Origin: Rhodobacteraceae bacterium QY30
Lineage (GTDB): Bacteria > Pseudomonadota > Alphaproteobacteria > Rhodobacterales > Rhodobacteraceae
NCBI GenBank assembly: GCA_002356635.1
Contig: CP023454.1
Coordinates: 1,906,501-1,970,500, forward strand
Length of the DNA: 64,000 nucleotides
Direction: 5' to 3'
In this document: positions 35,779-45,346 of the stretch, one piece after another
Numbering within the stretch: position 1 is the stretch's first letter
Layout of the letters: each line of letters opens with the position of its first letter
The notes under the pieces: model-generated
The model's database searches: none
What the model was told of the DNA's origin: nothing
The model's input: the letters and a program-made list of their open reading frames with translations, nothing else
Translations under genes and position numbers: made by a program

Positions 35779-36975
35779 ATGACCACCGACTTCACCGCTA
35801 CCCGCGCTCTGTTCGACCTGCCAAAGGGCGTGATCTACCTCGATGGCAACTCGCTGGGCCCGCTGCCCCGCGCCACCGCCCAGCGCGTGCAGGACTGCGT
35901 GACGAAGGAATGGGGCCAGATGCTGATCACCGGCTGGAACAAGGCCGGGTGGATGGAGATGCCCACCCGCCTTGGCACCCGCATCGGTCGCCTGATCGGC
36001 GCGGCGCCGGGGACCGTCACCCTGGGCGATACGCTGTCGATCAAGGTCTATCAGGCGCTGGCCTCGTGCCTTGAAATGAACCCCGACCGCCGGGTGATCC
36101 TGTCCGATACCGGCAACTTCCCCTCGGACCTTTACATGGCGCAGGGCCTCTGCCGGACGCTCGGCCCCGATTATCAGCTGCGCACCGTCGCCCCCGAGGA
36201 CGTTGAAGACGCCATCGATGACACCGTTGCCGTCCTCATGCTGACCGAGGTCGATTACCGCACCGGGCGCCGGCACGACATGCCGCGGCTCACCGCCAGG
36301 GCCCATGCCGTGGGTGCGCTGTCCGTCTGGGATCTGGCGCATTCGGCGGGCGCCTTGCCGGTCGACGTGACAGGCGGAGACGCGGATTTCGCGGTGGGCT
36401 GCACCTACAAATACCTGAACTCCGGTCCGGGCGGCCCCGCCTTCATCTACGTCGCCCCGCGCCACATCGACCGCGCCCGCCCGGCGCTGTCGGGCTGGCT
36501 GGGACATGAAGCGCCCTTCGCATTCGACCCCGACTACCGCCCCGGCGCCGGGATCGAACGGATGCGAGTCGGCACACCTCCTGTCCTGCAACTCGCCGCC
36601 CTCGATGCCTCGCTCGACATCTGGGACCGGGTGGAAATGGCCGATGTCCGCGCCCGATCGATCGAACTGACCGAAGCCTTCATCACCGGCATTGAGGCCG
36701 CCTGCCCCGACCTGACCCTGGCCACCCCGCGTGACCCGGAGCGCCGGGGCAGCCAGGTCAGCTTCCGCCACCCGGAAGGCTACGCCATCATGCAGGCGCT
36801 GATTGCCCGCGGCGTCATCGGCGATTTCCGCGCCCCCGATATCCTGCGCTTCGGCTTCACGCCGCTTTACACCTTGGATGCTGATGTGGAAGGCGCGGTG
36901 AAGATCCTTGGGCAGATCATGTCGGAACGGCTTTGGGATCGCCCCGAATACAAGGTCCGCGCCCGCGTGACGTGA
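35779..36975 (+). CDS. kynU: kynureninase
   Basis: 398 aa from ATG 35779, GGAAAGG upstream. PLP-dependent fold type I; it starts [20 protein letters not shown]. The PLP lysine is in [19 protein letters not shown]. It cleaves kynurenine to anthranilate and alanine. Forms an operon with kynA, 10 bp downstream; no kynB (kynurenine formamidase) is seen in this window. Confidence 0.95.
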   Translation: MTTDFTATRALFDLPKGVIYLDGNSLGPLPRATAQRVQDCVTKEWGQMLITGWNKAGWMEMPTRLGTRIGRLIGAAPGTVTLGDTLSIKVYQALASCLEMNPDRRVILSDTGNFPSDLYMAQGLCRTLGPDYQLRTVAPEDVEDAIDDTVAVLMLTEVDYRTGRRHDMPRLTARAHAVGALSVWDLAHSAGALPVDVTGGDADFAVGCTYKYLNSGPGGPAFIYVAPRHIDRARPALSGWLGHEAPFAFDPDYRPGAGIERMRVGTPPVLQLAALDASLDIWDRVEMADVRARSIELTEAFITGIEAACPDLTLATPRDPERRGSQVSFRHPEGYAIMQALIARGVIGDFRAPDILRFGFTPLYTLDADVEGAVKILGQIMSERLWDRPEYKVRARVT

Positions 36976-36985
36976 AGGAGGCAGC

Positions 36986-37822
36986 ATGGCGAAGGCTTAC
37001 GATCCCTCGGACGAAGGCGCGGAAATGTCCTTCGACGGGCGCATGTCCTACGGCGATTACCTGTCGCTCGACACGCTCCTGTCAGCGCAACATCCGCTCA
37101 GTGCCGCGCATGACGAGATGCTGTTCATCATCCAGCACCAGACGTCCGAGCTCTGGATGCGCCTCATGCTGCACGAACTGTCCGCCGCCCGCAGCGCCAT
37201 TGCCGAAGATTGCCTGCAACCCGCCTTCAAGATGCTGGCCCGTGTCGCCCGGATCATGGAGCAACTGAATTCCGCCTGGGACGTGCTGCGCACGATGACA
37301 CCGTCGGATTACACCACCTTTCGCGCGAGCCTCGGGCAATCCTCGGGTTTTCAGTCCTGGCAATACCGGCTGATCGAATTTGCCTGCGGCAACCGCAACC
37401 CGGCGATGCTGCGTCCCCATGCCCACAGGCCCGAGGTGCTGGCGCGGCTGAGGGACGAACTCTCCCGCCCGTCGCTTTATGACGAAGCCATCCGCGCGCT
37501 GTCCCGCGCGGGGTTCACCATCCCGCCCGACGTCCTGACCCGCGACCTGACGCAACCCTGGACGGAATCACCGGGGGTCGAGGCCGCCTGGGCGCAGGTC
37601 TACGCCGCCCCCGAGGCGCATTGGGACCTGTACGAACTGGCTGAAAAGCTTGTCGATCTGGAAGATTACTTCCGCCGCTGGCGCTTCAACCATGTCACCA
37701 CCGTCGAACGGATCATCGGCCTCAAACGCGGGACGGGTGGGACCGGGGGCGTTTCCTACCTGCGCCGGATGCTCGAGGTCGAGCTGTTCCCCGAACTCTG
37801 GCACCTGCGCACCAGCCTCTAG
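36986..37822 (+). CDS. kynA: tryptophan 2,3-dioxygenase
   Basis: 278 aa, AAGGAGG ahead of the ATG. Motifs: [40 protein letters not shown] (heme-ligand helix region), and the C-terminal [20 protein letters not shown] and [13 protein letters not shown]. Heme enzyme opening the indole ring of tryptophan to N-formylkynurenine, the first step of the pathway continued by KynU. Confidence 0.96.
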   Translation: MAKAYDPSDEGAEMSFDGRMSYGDYLSLDTLLSAQHPLSAAHDEMLFIIQHQTSELWMRLMLHELSAARSAIAEDCLQPAFKMLARVARIMEQLNSAWDVLRTMTPSDYTTFRASLGQSSGFQSWQYRLIEFACGNRNPAMLRPHAHRPEVLARLRDELSRPSLYDEAIRALSRAGFTIPPDVLTRDLTQPWTESPGVEAAWAQVYAAPEAHWDLYELAEKLVDLEDYFRRWRFNHVTTVERIIGLKRGTGGTGGVSYLRRMLEVELFPELWHLRTSL

Positions 37823-37859
37823 CGGCAGAAACCCATCGAAGCCGCTCCGCTTTCAGGCT

Positions 37860-38984
37860 ATGCCCCGCCCCATGACCACGACCGAGCCTTTCGAGATCTT
37901 CCTCGTCGCCCCGCCCAGCCTGGAACCTGTCCTTGCCGCCGAAGCGCAGGCGGCAGGCTTTGCCGATCCCGTTGTCAGCCCCGGCGGCGTGACCATCATG
38001 GGGCACTGGCCCGATGTCTGGCGCGCCAACCTGACGCTTCGCGGCGCGGGCCGGGTGCTGGCGCGGCTGGGATCGTTCCGGGCCATGCATCTGGCGCAGC
38101 TTGACAAGCGGGCGCGGAAATTCCCCTGGGCCGACCACCTGCGCCCCGATGTGCCGGTGAAGGTCGAAGTCACCTGCAAGGCCTCGCGCATCTATCACGC
38201 TGGCGCGGCCGGCCAACGGATCGAAACCGCGATCCGCGAAGAACTGGGCGCCCCGATCGCCGCCGACGCCCCCCTGACGCTGAAGGTCAGGATCGAGGAT
38301 GACCTGTGCACGGTCAGCGTCGATACCTCGGGCGAATCGCTGCACAAGCGCGGCCATAAGGAAGCGGTCGGCAAGGCGCCGATGCGCGAAACGCTGGCGG
38401 CGCTCATGCTCCGGTCCTGCGGCTATGACGGGTCCGAGCCGGTCCTGGACCCGATGTGCGGATCGGGCACCTTCGTGATCGAGGCGGCGGAAATCGCGCT
38501 GGGCCTTCTGCCCGGCCGCAGCCGCAGCTTCGCCTTCCAGCTGCTGGCCAGCTACGATCCCGCCGCGTTCGAAGCCCTGCGTGCCGCACCGCCGCCGCGC
38601 GAAACGGCGCTTCGGTTTCGCGGCAGCGACCGGGATGCGGGCGCCATCCGCATGAGCCGCGACAATGCGCTTCGCGCTGGCGTGGATCATGTGACCGAAT
38701 TCACAAATGCCCCCGTCGCCAATCTGGAACGCGCCGAAGGCCCGCCCGGCCTTGTGATGGTGAACCCGCCCTATGGCGCGCGGATCGGCAACAAGAAGCT
38801 GCTTTATCCGCTGTATGCGGGCCTCGGCCAAAAGCTGATGGCCGAGTTTCGCGGCTGGCGTGTGGGCCTTGTCACCAGCGAACCGTCGCTGGCCAAGGCG
38901 ACCGGCCTGCCCTTCGGCCCCGCAGGCCCTGCAATCCCGCATGGCGGCTTGGGGGTCTATCTTTACCAAAGCCGCACGCTTTGA
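37860..38984 (+). CDS. THUMP-domain rRNA N2-guanine methyltransferase (RlmL-like)
   Basis: 374 aa from ATG 37860 (an ATG at 37872 is possible). The N-terminal THUMP region (about 45-155, ending VDTSGESLHKRGHKEAVGKA) precedes a Rossmann methyltransferase with VLDPMCGSGTFVIEAAEIAL and the m2G motif NPPYGARIG. It resembles the N-terminal RlmL half (23S rRNA m2G2445) without the RlmK half of the E. coli fusion. Strong terminator follows. Confidence 0.88.
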   Translation: MPRPMTTTEPFEIFLVAPPSLEPVLAAEAQAAGFADPVVSPGGVTIMGHWPDVWRANLTLRGAGRVLARLGSFRAMHLAQLDKRARKFPWADHLRPDVPVKVEVTCKASRIYHAGAAGQRIETAIREELGAPIAADAPLTLKVRIEDDLCTVSVDTSGESLHKRGHKEAVGKAPMRETLAALMLRSCGYDGSEPVLDPMCGSGTFVIEAAEIALGLLPGRSRSFAFQLLASYDPAAFEALRAAPPPRETALRFRGSDRDAGAIRMSRDNALRAGVDHVTEFTNAPVANLERAEGPPGLVMVNPPYGARIGNKKLLYPLYAGLGQKLMAEFRGWRVGLVTSEPSLAKATGLPFGPAGPAIPHGGLGVYLYQSRTL

Positions 38985-38988
38985 CGAA

Positions 38989-39016
38989 GAAGGCGCCCCG
39001 CGGGGCGCCTTTTCCT
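38989..39016. terminator. intrinsic terminator after RlmL-like gene
   Basis: Stem AAGGCGCCCCG / CGGGGCGCCTT with TTTCCTTATT on the plus strand; may also serve the convergent cyclophilin gene. Confidence 0.8.
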
Positions 39017-39624
39017 TATTCCACCGTGGCTTTCACGATCCGGTCCGGCTCGCTTGAGACCGAACCGTTGTTGGCCTGGTCGCCCTTCTTGATCTGGTCG
39101 ACCACGTCCATTCCTTCGACCACCGATCCCACGACCGTATACTGGCCGTTCAGGAAATCGCCCGGCGCGAACATGATGAAGAACTGCGAATTGGCGCTGT
39201 TCGGATCGTTGGACCGCGCCATGCCGACCACGCCGCGCGCGAAGGGTTCCGCAGAAAACTCGGCCGGAATGTCGGGCAGGTCCGATCCGCCCATCCCCGC
39301 GCTGGTCAGATCGCCGCCCGCCTTGCCATATTGCACATCGCCGGTCTGGGCCATGAAGCCTTCGATCACGCGGTGGAAAACGACATTGTCGTAATCGCCG
39401 CGCTTGGCCAGCGTGGTGATCTGTTCGACATGCTTGGGCGCCAGGTCCGGGCGCAGATCGATGACGATCTTGCCCTTCGCCTGCCCTTCGACCTGCAGCA
39501 CAAGGTTCGGACCGGGGCCATCCTCGGCCCGCGCCGGCTGCGCCGACTGGACCGAAATGAACCCCGCCGTCAGAACCGCCATGCCGATGGCCGCAAGACC
39601 GCCCACGATCGCGCGTTCAGACAT
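39016..39624 (-). CDS. peptidyl-prolyl isomerase, cyclophilin type, exported
   Basis: 202 aa. The N-terminal hydrophobic segment (VGGLAAIGMAVLTAGFISV) and PARAED suggest a signal peptide, so it is periplasmic or membrane-anchored. Cyclophilin core: VVFHRVIEGFMAQTGDVQYG and GVVGMARSNDPNSANSQFFI. It is a paralogue of the next gene, sharing most of the core but with the added signal. Its ATG overlaps the end of that gene by 8 nt. Confidence 0.92.
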   Translation of the reverse strand: MSERAIVGGLAAIGMAVLTAGFISVQSAQPARAEDGPGPNLVLQVEGQAKGKIVIDLRPDLAPKHVEQITTLAKRGDYDNVVFHRVIEGFMAQTGDVQYGKAGGDLTSAGMGGSDLPDIPAEFSAEPFARGVVGMARSNDPNSANSQFFIMFAPGDFLNGQYTVVGSVVEGMDVVDQIKKGDQANNGSVSSEPDRIVKATVE

Positions 39625-40126
39625 CGGCGGCGACCTTGACGCTGATCATGCGGTCGGGGTTGGCCGCGGGTTCGCCGCGCACGATCTTGTCGACATGTTC
39701 CATGCCCGAAATCACCCGGCCATAGACGGTGTACTGGCCGTTCAGGAAATGGTTGTCCTTGAAGTTGATGAAGAACTGCGAATTGGCGCTGTTCGGGTTC
39801 GACGACCGCGCCGCGCCGAGCGTGCCGCGGTCATGCGGCAGGCGCGAAAATTCCGCCGGCAGGTCCGGCAGATCCGACCCGCCTGTGCCTGCGCGGCGCA
39901 AGTTGAACGACGCCGCTTCCATGTTGCCATGTTCCACGTCGCCGGTCTGCGCCATGAAGCCGTCAATCACGCGGTGGAACGCCACGTTGTCGTATTTCCC
40001 GGCCCGAGCCAGTTCCTTCATCCGTTCGCTGTGCTTCGGCGCGACATCGGGCAGCAACTCGATGACGACGGGGCCGTCCTTCAGCTCGATGATGATGGTG
40101 TTCTCGGGATCCTTGATCTCGGCCAT
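39617..40126 (-). CDS. ppiB: peptidyl-prolyl isomerase, cyclophilin type, cytosolic
   Basis: 169 aa from ATG 40126 (MAEIKDPENTIIIELKDGPV), no signal peptide. Core motifs VAFHRVIDGFMAQTGDVEHG and NSANSQFFINFKDNHFLNGQ. Catalyses prolyl isomerisation during folding in the cytosol. First gene of the two-cyclophilin operon, divergent from pgk across 165 bp. Confidence 0.93.
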   Translation of the reverse strand: MAEIKDPENTIIIELKDGPVVIELLPDVAPKHSERMKELARAGKYDNVAFHRVIDGFMAQTGDVEHGNMEAASFNLRRAGTGGSDLPDLPAEFSRLPHDRGTLGAARSSNPNSANSQFFINFKDNHFLNGQYTVYGRVISGMEHVDKIVRGEPAANPDRMISVKVAADV

Positions 40127-40291
40127 GGCGGCGCTCCTTGGAAGGGTCTCAACGCGTCGGAAAGTAGTCGCAGCCCCGCACGAAGGAAAGGGCAATCCCG
40201 CGCATGAGGTTGACGGCGCCCGCTCCTTTGGCGAAGTAATCGGTCAAAGGGCTGTCCGATAAGCCCGCAATCGCTTGCAAGAGGGATGACC

Positions 40292-41485
40292 ATGGGCTGG
40301 AAATCGCTGGACGACATGGATCTGAAGGACAAGGTCGTGCTGGTGCGCGTCGATATCAACGTGCCGGTGGAAAACGGCACCGTGACCGACACGACCCGCA
40401 TCGACAAGATCGTGCCAACGGTAAAGGACATCCAGGCCGCCGGGGGCAAACCGGTGCTGCTGGCGCATTTCGGTCGTCCCAAAGGCAAGCGCGTCCCGGA
40501 AATGAGCCTCTCCGTCACCCTTCCCGCACTGGAACAGGCGCTGGGCCAAAAGGTGATCTTTGCCGAAGATTGCATCGGCGCGCCGGCCAAACAGGCTGTG
40601 GCCAGCATGAAGCCGGGCGATGTGGTGCTTCTGGAAAACACCCGCTTCCACGAAGGCGAGGAAAAGAACGACCCCACCCTTGCCGCCTCGCTGGCGGCCC
40701 TGGGTCAGGTCTATGTGAATGACGCCTTTTCCGCCGCGCACCGGGCCCATGCCTCGACCGAAGGGATCGCGCGGCTTCTGCCCTCGGCGGCCGGCCGCCT
40801 GATGGAGGCGGAACTGAAGGCCCTGGAAGCGGCGCTGGGCGCGCCCGCCCGCCCCGTGACGGCGGTGGTCGGCGGCGCCAAGGTTTCGACCAAGCTTGAC
40901 CTTCTGGGCAACCTTGTCGCCAAGGTCGATCACCTGATCATCGGCGGCGGCATGGCCAATACCTTCCTCGTCGCCAAGGGTGTCGAGGTGGGCAGGTCGC
41001 TCGCGGAACGCGACATGGCCGACACCGCGCGTGCGATCCTCGCCAAGGCCGCCGAAAAAGGCTGCACCATCCACCTGCCCGTCGACGTGGTCGTGGCGCG
41101 CGACTTCGCAGCCCATGCGCCTTCGGAAACCGTCCCGGTCTCGGCCTGCCCGGCCGATGCGATGATCCTTGATGCCGGTCCCGCCACCGTGGCCGAGATT
41201 TCGAAGGTGTTCGAGGCCAGCCAGACCCTGATCTGGAACGGCCCCTTAGGTGCCTTCGAAATCCCGCCCTTCGACGCCGCAACCAATGCCGCGGCCCGGA
41301 AAGCCGCCGATCTGACCCGCGCCGGAAAGCTCGTGTCCGTCGCGGGGGGCGGCGACACCGTCGCGGCCCTGAACAGGACCGGCGCCGCGGATGAATTCAC
41401 CTTCATCTCGACCGCGGGGGGCGCCTTCCTTGAATGGATGGAAGGCAAGGAGCTGCCGGGCGTCGCGGCCCTGGATCAGGCCTGA
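40292..41485 (+). CDS. pgk: phosphoglycerate kinase
   Basis: 397 aa from ATG 40292; the AAGAGGG ends directly at an earlier in-frame ATG (40286), so 40292 gives the proper 6-nt spacing. N-domain [20 protein letters not shown]; nucleotide site [17 protein letters not shown] and [10 protein letters not shown]. Makes ATP from 1,3-bisphosphoglycerate in glycolysis, or runs backwards for gluconeogenesis. Followed by the class I aldolase. Confidence 0.97.
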   Translation: MGWKSLDDMDLKDKVVLVRVDINVPVENGTVTDTTRIDKIVPTVKDIQAAGGKPVLLAHFGRPKGKRVPEMSLSVTLPALEQALGQKVIFAEDCIGAPAKQAVASMKPGDVVLLENTRFHEGEEKNDPTLAASLAALGQVYVNDAFSAAHRAHASTEGIARLLPSAAGRLMEAELKALEAALGAPARPVTAVVGGAKVSTKLDLLGNLVAKVDHLIIGGGMANTFLVAKGVEVGRSLAERDMADTARAILAKAAEKGCTIHLPVDVVVARDFAAHAPSETVPVSACPADAMILDAGPATVAEISKVFEASQTLIWNGPLGAFEIPPFDAATNAAARKAADLTRAGKLVSVAGGGDTVAALNRTGAADEFTFISTAGGAFLEWMEGKELPGVAALDQA

Positions 41486-41658
41486 CATCTTTCGCCGAAA
41501 CGATCCGTTTCCGGTCCCCGCGACAGCCGCGTGGGCCGGAGGCCGCATCGGCGGATTTTTTCAGATTTCCCCAGAAATTAGCGCCACCAAGATTGAAATA
41601 CGCGCCCCGTCCCGGATAAGTGGCGCCAAGATTTTTCCCGTTTCAGGAGACAGCCGCA

Positions 41659-42588
41659 ATGCGCGCCAGCAAGACCGTCCAGAACATCCTGCGCAACTAC
41701 GAAGGCGAAACGCCGGGCGTGAAGGCGAACCTTTGCCGCATCCTGATGGAAGGCAAGCTGGGCGGCACCGGCAAGCTGATCATCCTGCCGGTCGACCAGG
41801 GCTTCGAACACGGTCCCGCCCGCAGCTTCGCCCCGAACCCGGCCGGCTATGATCCGCACTACCACTACCAGCTGGCCATTGACGCCGGGCTCTCGGCCTA
41901 CGCCGCCCCCCTCGGCCCGCTGGAAGCCGGCGCCGACACCTTCGCGGGCCAGATCCCGACGATCCTGAAGGTGAACTCTGCCAATTCGCTGATGTCGGAC
42001 ACCGCCGGAAAGAACCAGGCGGTCACGGCCAGCGTCGACGACGCCCTGCGCCTGGGCTGCGCCGCCATCGGCTTCACCATTTATCCCGGCTCGGACATGG
42101 CGCTCGACATGTTCGAGGAAATCGTCGAGATGCGCAAGGAAGCCGCCGCCAAGGGCATCGCCACGGTGATCTGGTCCTATCCGCGCGGTGAAGCCGTGAC
42201 CAAGGACGGCGAAACCGCCGTCGACGTCAGCGCCTATGCCGCCCATATCGCCGCCCTTCTTGGCGCGCATATCATCAAGATCAAGCTCTCGACCGACCAC
42301 CTGATGCAGGCCGAAGCGAAAAAGGTCTATGACGCGCAGAAGATCGACGTCTCGACCCAGGCCGCCCGCGTGCGCCACTGCGTCCAGTCCTCGTTCAACG
42401 GTCGCCGCATCGTGGTCTTCTCGGGCGGCGCGGCCAAGGGCGCCGATGCCGTCTACGACGACGCCCGCGCCATCCGCGACGGCGGCGGCAACGGTTCGAT
42501 CATCGGCCGCAACAGCTTCCAGCGCTCGCGCGAAGACGCGCTGGCGATGCTCTCGAAACTGGTCGATATCTACAAGGGCAAGGCCTGA
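41659..42588 (+). CDS. fbaB: class I fructose-bisphosphate aldolase (archaeal/FbaB type)
   Basis: 309 aa from ATG 41659 with AGGAG upstream. DeoC/FbaB-like barrel: LIILPVDQGFEHGPARSFAP, AAPLGPLEAGADTFAGQIPT and HIIKIKLSTDH containing the candidate Schiff-base lysine. Cleaves fructose-1,6-bisphosphate without a metal. 173 bp after pgk, so it may have a separate promoter. A strong terminator follows. Confidence 0.94.
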   Translation: MRASKTVQNILRNYEGETPGVKANLCRILMEGKLGGTGKLIILPVDQGFEHGPARSFAPNPAGYDPHYHYQLAIDAGLSAYAAPLGPLEAGADTFAGQIPTILKVNSANSLMSDTAGKNQAVTASVDDALRLGCAAIGFTIYPGSDMALDMFEEIVEMRKEAAAKGIATVIWSYPRGEAVTKDGETAVDVSAYAAHIAALLGAHIIKIKLSTDHLMQAEAKKVYDAQKIDVSTQAARVRHCVQSSFNGRRIVVFSGGAAKGADAVYDDARAIRDGGGNGSIIGRNSFQRSREDALAMLSKLVDIYKGKA

Positions 42589-42604
42589 ACCACGTCCCAA
42601 AGCC

Positions 42605-42633
42605 AAAGGCCCGCCTCACCGGCGGGCCTTTTT
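42605..42633 (+). terminator. intrinsic terminator after fbaB
   Basis: Stem AAAGGCCCGCC / GGCGGGCCTTT with a 5-nt loop and TTTTT (42629-42633). Confidence 0.9.
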
Positions 42634-42640
42634 CGTTGCG

Positions 42641-42680
42641 CTTTCATCTTGGCGAAAATATCCCCGCCGGAGGCATCCGC
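42641..42680 (-). repeat. dispersed Rhodobacterales-type repeat, copy 3
   Basis: Plus strand: CTTTCATCTTGGCGAAAATA then TCCCCGCCGGAGGCATCCGC. Located between the fbaB terminator and the end of the second KAS gene. Confidence 0.75.
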
Positions 42681-42699
42681 ACCCGCCGCCCGCGCACGG

Positions 42700-43908
42700 T
42701 CAGACCTTCCGCAGCGCCAGCACCGCATTCAAGCCGCCAAAGGCAAAGGCATTCGACAAGACTGCATCGACCTTCGCCTCGCGCGCCACGTTCGGCACGA
42801 TATCCAGCGCACATTCCGGGTCCGGCTCCTCATAGCCGATGGTCGGCGCGATCACCCCTTCCCGCAATGCCAGGATGCAGGCCAGCAGTTCCACTGCCCC
42901 CGTGCCGCCAATCAGATGGCCATGCATCGACTTCGTTGACGACATCATCAGCCGGTCCGCATGCGGGCCGAAGGCGTGCGCCACGGCGGCACATTCGGTC
43001 TTGTCATTCGCCGCCGTGCCGGTGCCATGGGCGTTGATGTAGCCGATCTGCTCGGGGTTCAGGCCTGCGTCCTTCAGCGCACCGGTAATCGCCCGCTCCG
43101 CCCCCTGCATCGAGGGCATGACGATGTCCGAGGCATCCGAGGTCATCGCAAAGCCCACCACCTCGGCCAGGATCTCGGCGCCGCGCGCCTTGGCGTGTTT
43201 CATCTCTTCAAAAACGAAGACCGCCGCGCCCTCACCCTGCACCATGCCGTTGCGGTTGGCCGAAAACGGGCGGCAGGCGTCCTTCGACATGACGCGCAAA
43301 CCTTCCCAGGCCTTAATGCCGCCGAAACACAGCATCGCCTCCGACCCGCCGGTGATCATCGCGGGCGCCATGCCGGACCGCACCATCTGGAAGGCCAGCC
43401 CCATCGCGTGGTTCGAACTCGCGCAGGCGGTGGCCACCGTGAAGGTCGGGCCGCGCAGCGAATATTCCATGCCGACATGGCTTGCGGCGGCATTGTTCAT
43501 CAGCTTCGGCACCACAAAGGGGTGCACGCGGTTCTTCCCCTCTTCGTAGACCGTGCGGTAATTGTCGTCCCAGGTGTTGACGCCCCCCGCCGCGGTGCCC
43601 AGCACCACGCCGCTTTCCAGCCCGTACTTGCCGCGGAAATCCAGCCCCGATTGTTCCACCGCCTGCCGCGCCGCCAGAAGCGTGAATTGCGTGAAACGGT
43701 CGTAAAGGACGATCTGCTGGCGGTTGAAATGCGCCTCGGGTTCCCAGTTGTGGATCTGGCCGCCGATGCGGATCGACAGGCGGTCCACGTCGCGGAAATC
43801 CAGCGCCGTGATGCCCGAGCGCCCCTCCCGGAACGCATCGAAGGTTTCGGCCACCGACAGGCCAAGGGCGTTGACCGTCCCCGCCCCGGTGATGACGACC
43901 CGTTTCAT
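42700..43908 (-). CDS. beta-ketoacyl-ACP synthase of an accessory acyl pathway
   Basis: 402 aa, FabF/KAS II type. Starts KRVVITGAGTVNALGLSVAE; catalytic Cys in VATACASSNHAMG, His in NAHGTGTAAND and His in STKSMHGHLIGGTGAV, all present. It overlaps the upstream ACP by 4 nt (ATGA), and that ACP in turn overlaps lpxD, so the three are translationally coupled. This is a second KAS in the window besides fabF and is clearly divergent from it. A role extending a special acyl chain on the partner ACP is inferred. Confidence 0.92.
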   Translation of the reverse strand: MKRVVITGAGTVNALGLSVAETFDAFREGRSGITALDFRDVDRLSIRIGGQIHNWEPEAHFNRQQIVLYDRFTQFTLLAARQAVEQSGLDFRGKYGLESGVVLGTAAGGVNTWDDNYRTVYEEGKNRVHPFVVPKLMNNAAASHVGMEYSLRGPTFTVATACASSNHAMGLAFQMVRSGMAPAMITGGSEAMLCFGGIKAWEGLRVMSKDACRPFSANRNGMVQGEGAAVFVFEEMKHAKARGAEILAEVVGFAMTSDASDIVMPSMQGAERAITGALKDAGLNPEQIGYINAHGTGTAANDKTECAAVAHAFGPHADRLMMSSTKSMHGHLIGGTGAVELLACILALREGVIAPTIGYEEPDPECALDIVPNVAREAKVDAVLSNAFAFGGLNAVLALRKV

Positions 43909-44174
43909 CCTTCGGCGGCTGCCTTCTCCGCCACCAACCCTTCCACGGCCTTGATGATCGCGCCGACCGTCGAGATGTCGAAGTCGCTCGCGCTCGGATC
44001 ATTGGCGTTGAAGGGCACCGAGACGTCGAAGGTCTCCTCGATGGCGAAGATCGCCTCGACCAGGCCCAGGCTGTCGATGCCCAGGTCGGACGGCGCCATC
44101 TCGGGCGAGACGTCCTTCGGATCCAGGACCGCCTGTTCGGCGATGATGCGAAGCACTTCGTCCCTGATGTTCAT
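43905..44174 (-). CDS. specialised acyl carrier protein
   Basis: 89 aa. Phosphopantetheine site Ser in DLGIDSLGLVEAIFAIEETF. Longer and divergent from the housekeeping AcpP (77 aa), with a FNANDPSASDFDISTVGA insertion and an Ala/Glu tail. Lies between lpxD and the KAS gene with 4-nt overlaps on both sides. It probably carries a dedicated acyl substrate for the two neighbouring enzymes. Confidence 0.9.
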   Translation of the reverse strand: MNIRDEVLRIIAEQAVLDPKDVSPEMAPSDLGIDSLGLVEAIFAIEETFDVSVPFNANDPSASDFDISTVGAIIKAVEGLVAEKAAAEG

Positions 44175-45298
44175 TCTTCGGTCCCCCGATCTGTCTGGCC
44201 CGTTCCGGCGCCGGTTTGCAGCAACTTTGTAACAGTCTCGCGAAGTTCGGCCACCTGCGCGAACAGACGTGGCAGCCGGCGGATGTTCTTCTGCGCCTCG
44301 ACATGGGTTTCCATCTTCACCGCCGGACTGCCCAGCAGCACCCGACCCGCGGGGGCGTTGGTGAAGATCTTGGTGGCCCCGCCGGCGATCACGTCGTCAC
44401 CCACAAAGATGTTGTCGCTGACGCCGCACTGCCCGCCCAGCACCACCCGGTCGCCGATCCGGGCCGAACCGGCGATGCCGACCTGACCGCACAGCAGGCA
44501 GTCGCGGCCGATCTGGACATTGTGGCCGACGTGAACCAGATTGTCGATCTTGGTGCCGTTTCCAACGCTGGTGGCGCGGACGGTGCCGCGGTCGATGGTG
44601 GCCAGGGCGCCCACTTCGACATCGTCCCCGATGACCACATGTCCCAGGGAATGTATGCGGGTCCAGCTTTGCGCCCGCACCTCTTCGCGCGAACCCAGCG
44701 TCGCGCGGATTTCCTCGACTCCGGACTTCTCGGGCGTGACGAAGGAAAAGCCGTCCGCCCCGATCACCGCGTTCTGGTGACAGATGAACCGGTCCCCGAT
44801 CCGCACCCGGTGCCCGATCCGCGCGCCTTGCAGGATCAGCGCGTCATCCCCGATTTCGGCCCCCTCCGCCACCGTCACCTGCGCCGCAAGCCGAGCCCGC
44901 GCGCCCAAGGTCACGCCGCGCCCGATCACCACGAAAGGCCCGATGGCCGCATCCGCGCCGATCTGTGCCGAGGGGTCGATGATCGCGGTCGGATGAATGC
45001 CCGGCGCGATCTCGGGGCCCGGATCGAAGACGCGGGACAGGCCCGCCATGGCCAGCCGCGGCCGCTGGACGAAGATCGCGGCCTTCAGCCCCATCGCCCG
45101 CCAGTCGGCCCCGTCCCAAAGCACGGCCGCCTGCGCCTCGCCGCGCCCCAGTCCTTCGGCATATTTCGGGTCCATCGCCAGCGCCAGCTGGTCGACCCGG
45201 GCCAGCGCGGGTTCCGACGCACCCGCGACCGCCAGGTCCAGCTCTCCTTCCGCGCGGGCGTTCAGCGCCGCGGCGATCTGGGCGATTGTGACGATCAT
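44171..45298 (-). CDS. lpxD: LpxD-like UDP-3-O-acylglucosamine N-acyltransferase
   Basis: 375 aa. N-terminal LpxD uridine-binding-like domain (about 1-100), then left-handed beta-helix hexapeptides (HPTAIIDPSAQIGADAAIGP onward). The active-site stretch KIDNLVHVGHNVQIGRDCLL and the preceding GTVRATSVGNGTKIDN match LpxD. It adds an acyl chain from ACP to the 2-amino group of a UDP-sugar, the third step of lipid A synthesis. The location away from a bamA-fabZ-lpxA cluster and coupling to its own ACP and KAS suggest a second or specialised copy; I cannot see whether another lpxD exists. Confidence 0.88.
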   Translation of the reverse strand: MIVTIAQIAAALNARAEGELDLAVAGASEPALARVDQLALAMDPKYAEGLGRGEAQAAVLWDGADWRAMGLKAAIFVQRPRLAMAGLSRVFDPGPEIAPGIHPTAIIDPSAQIGADAAIGPFVVIGRGVTLGARARLAAQVTVAEGAEIGDDALILQGARIGHRVRIGDRFICHQNAVIGADGFSFVTPEKSGVEEIRATLGSREEVRAQSWTRIHSLGHVVIGDDVEVGALATIDRGTVRATSVGNGTKIDNLVHVGHNVQIGRDCLLCGQVGIAGSARIGDRVVLGGQCGVSDNIFVGDDVIAGGATKIFTNAPAGRVLLGSPAVKMETHVEAQKNIRRLPRLFAQVAELRETVTKLLQTGAGTGQTDRGTEE

Positions 45299-45346
45299 GG
45301 CACCTCCGGAGACAGCCAGGGCATCGACGCCCTGCCACCCGAAGAC

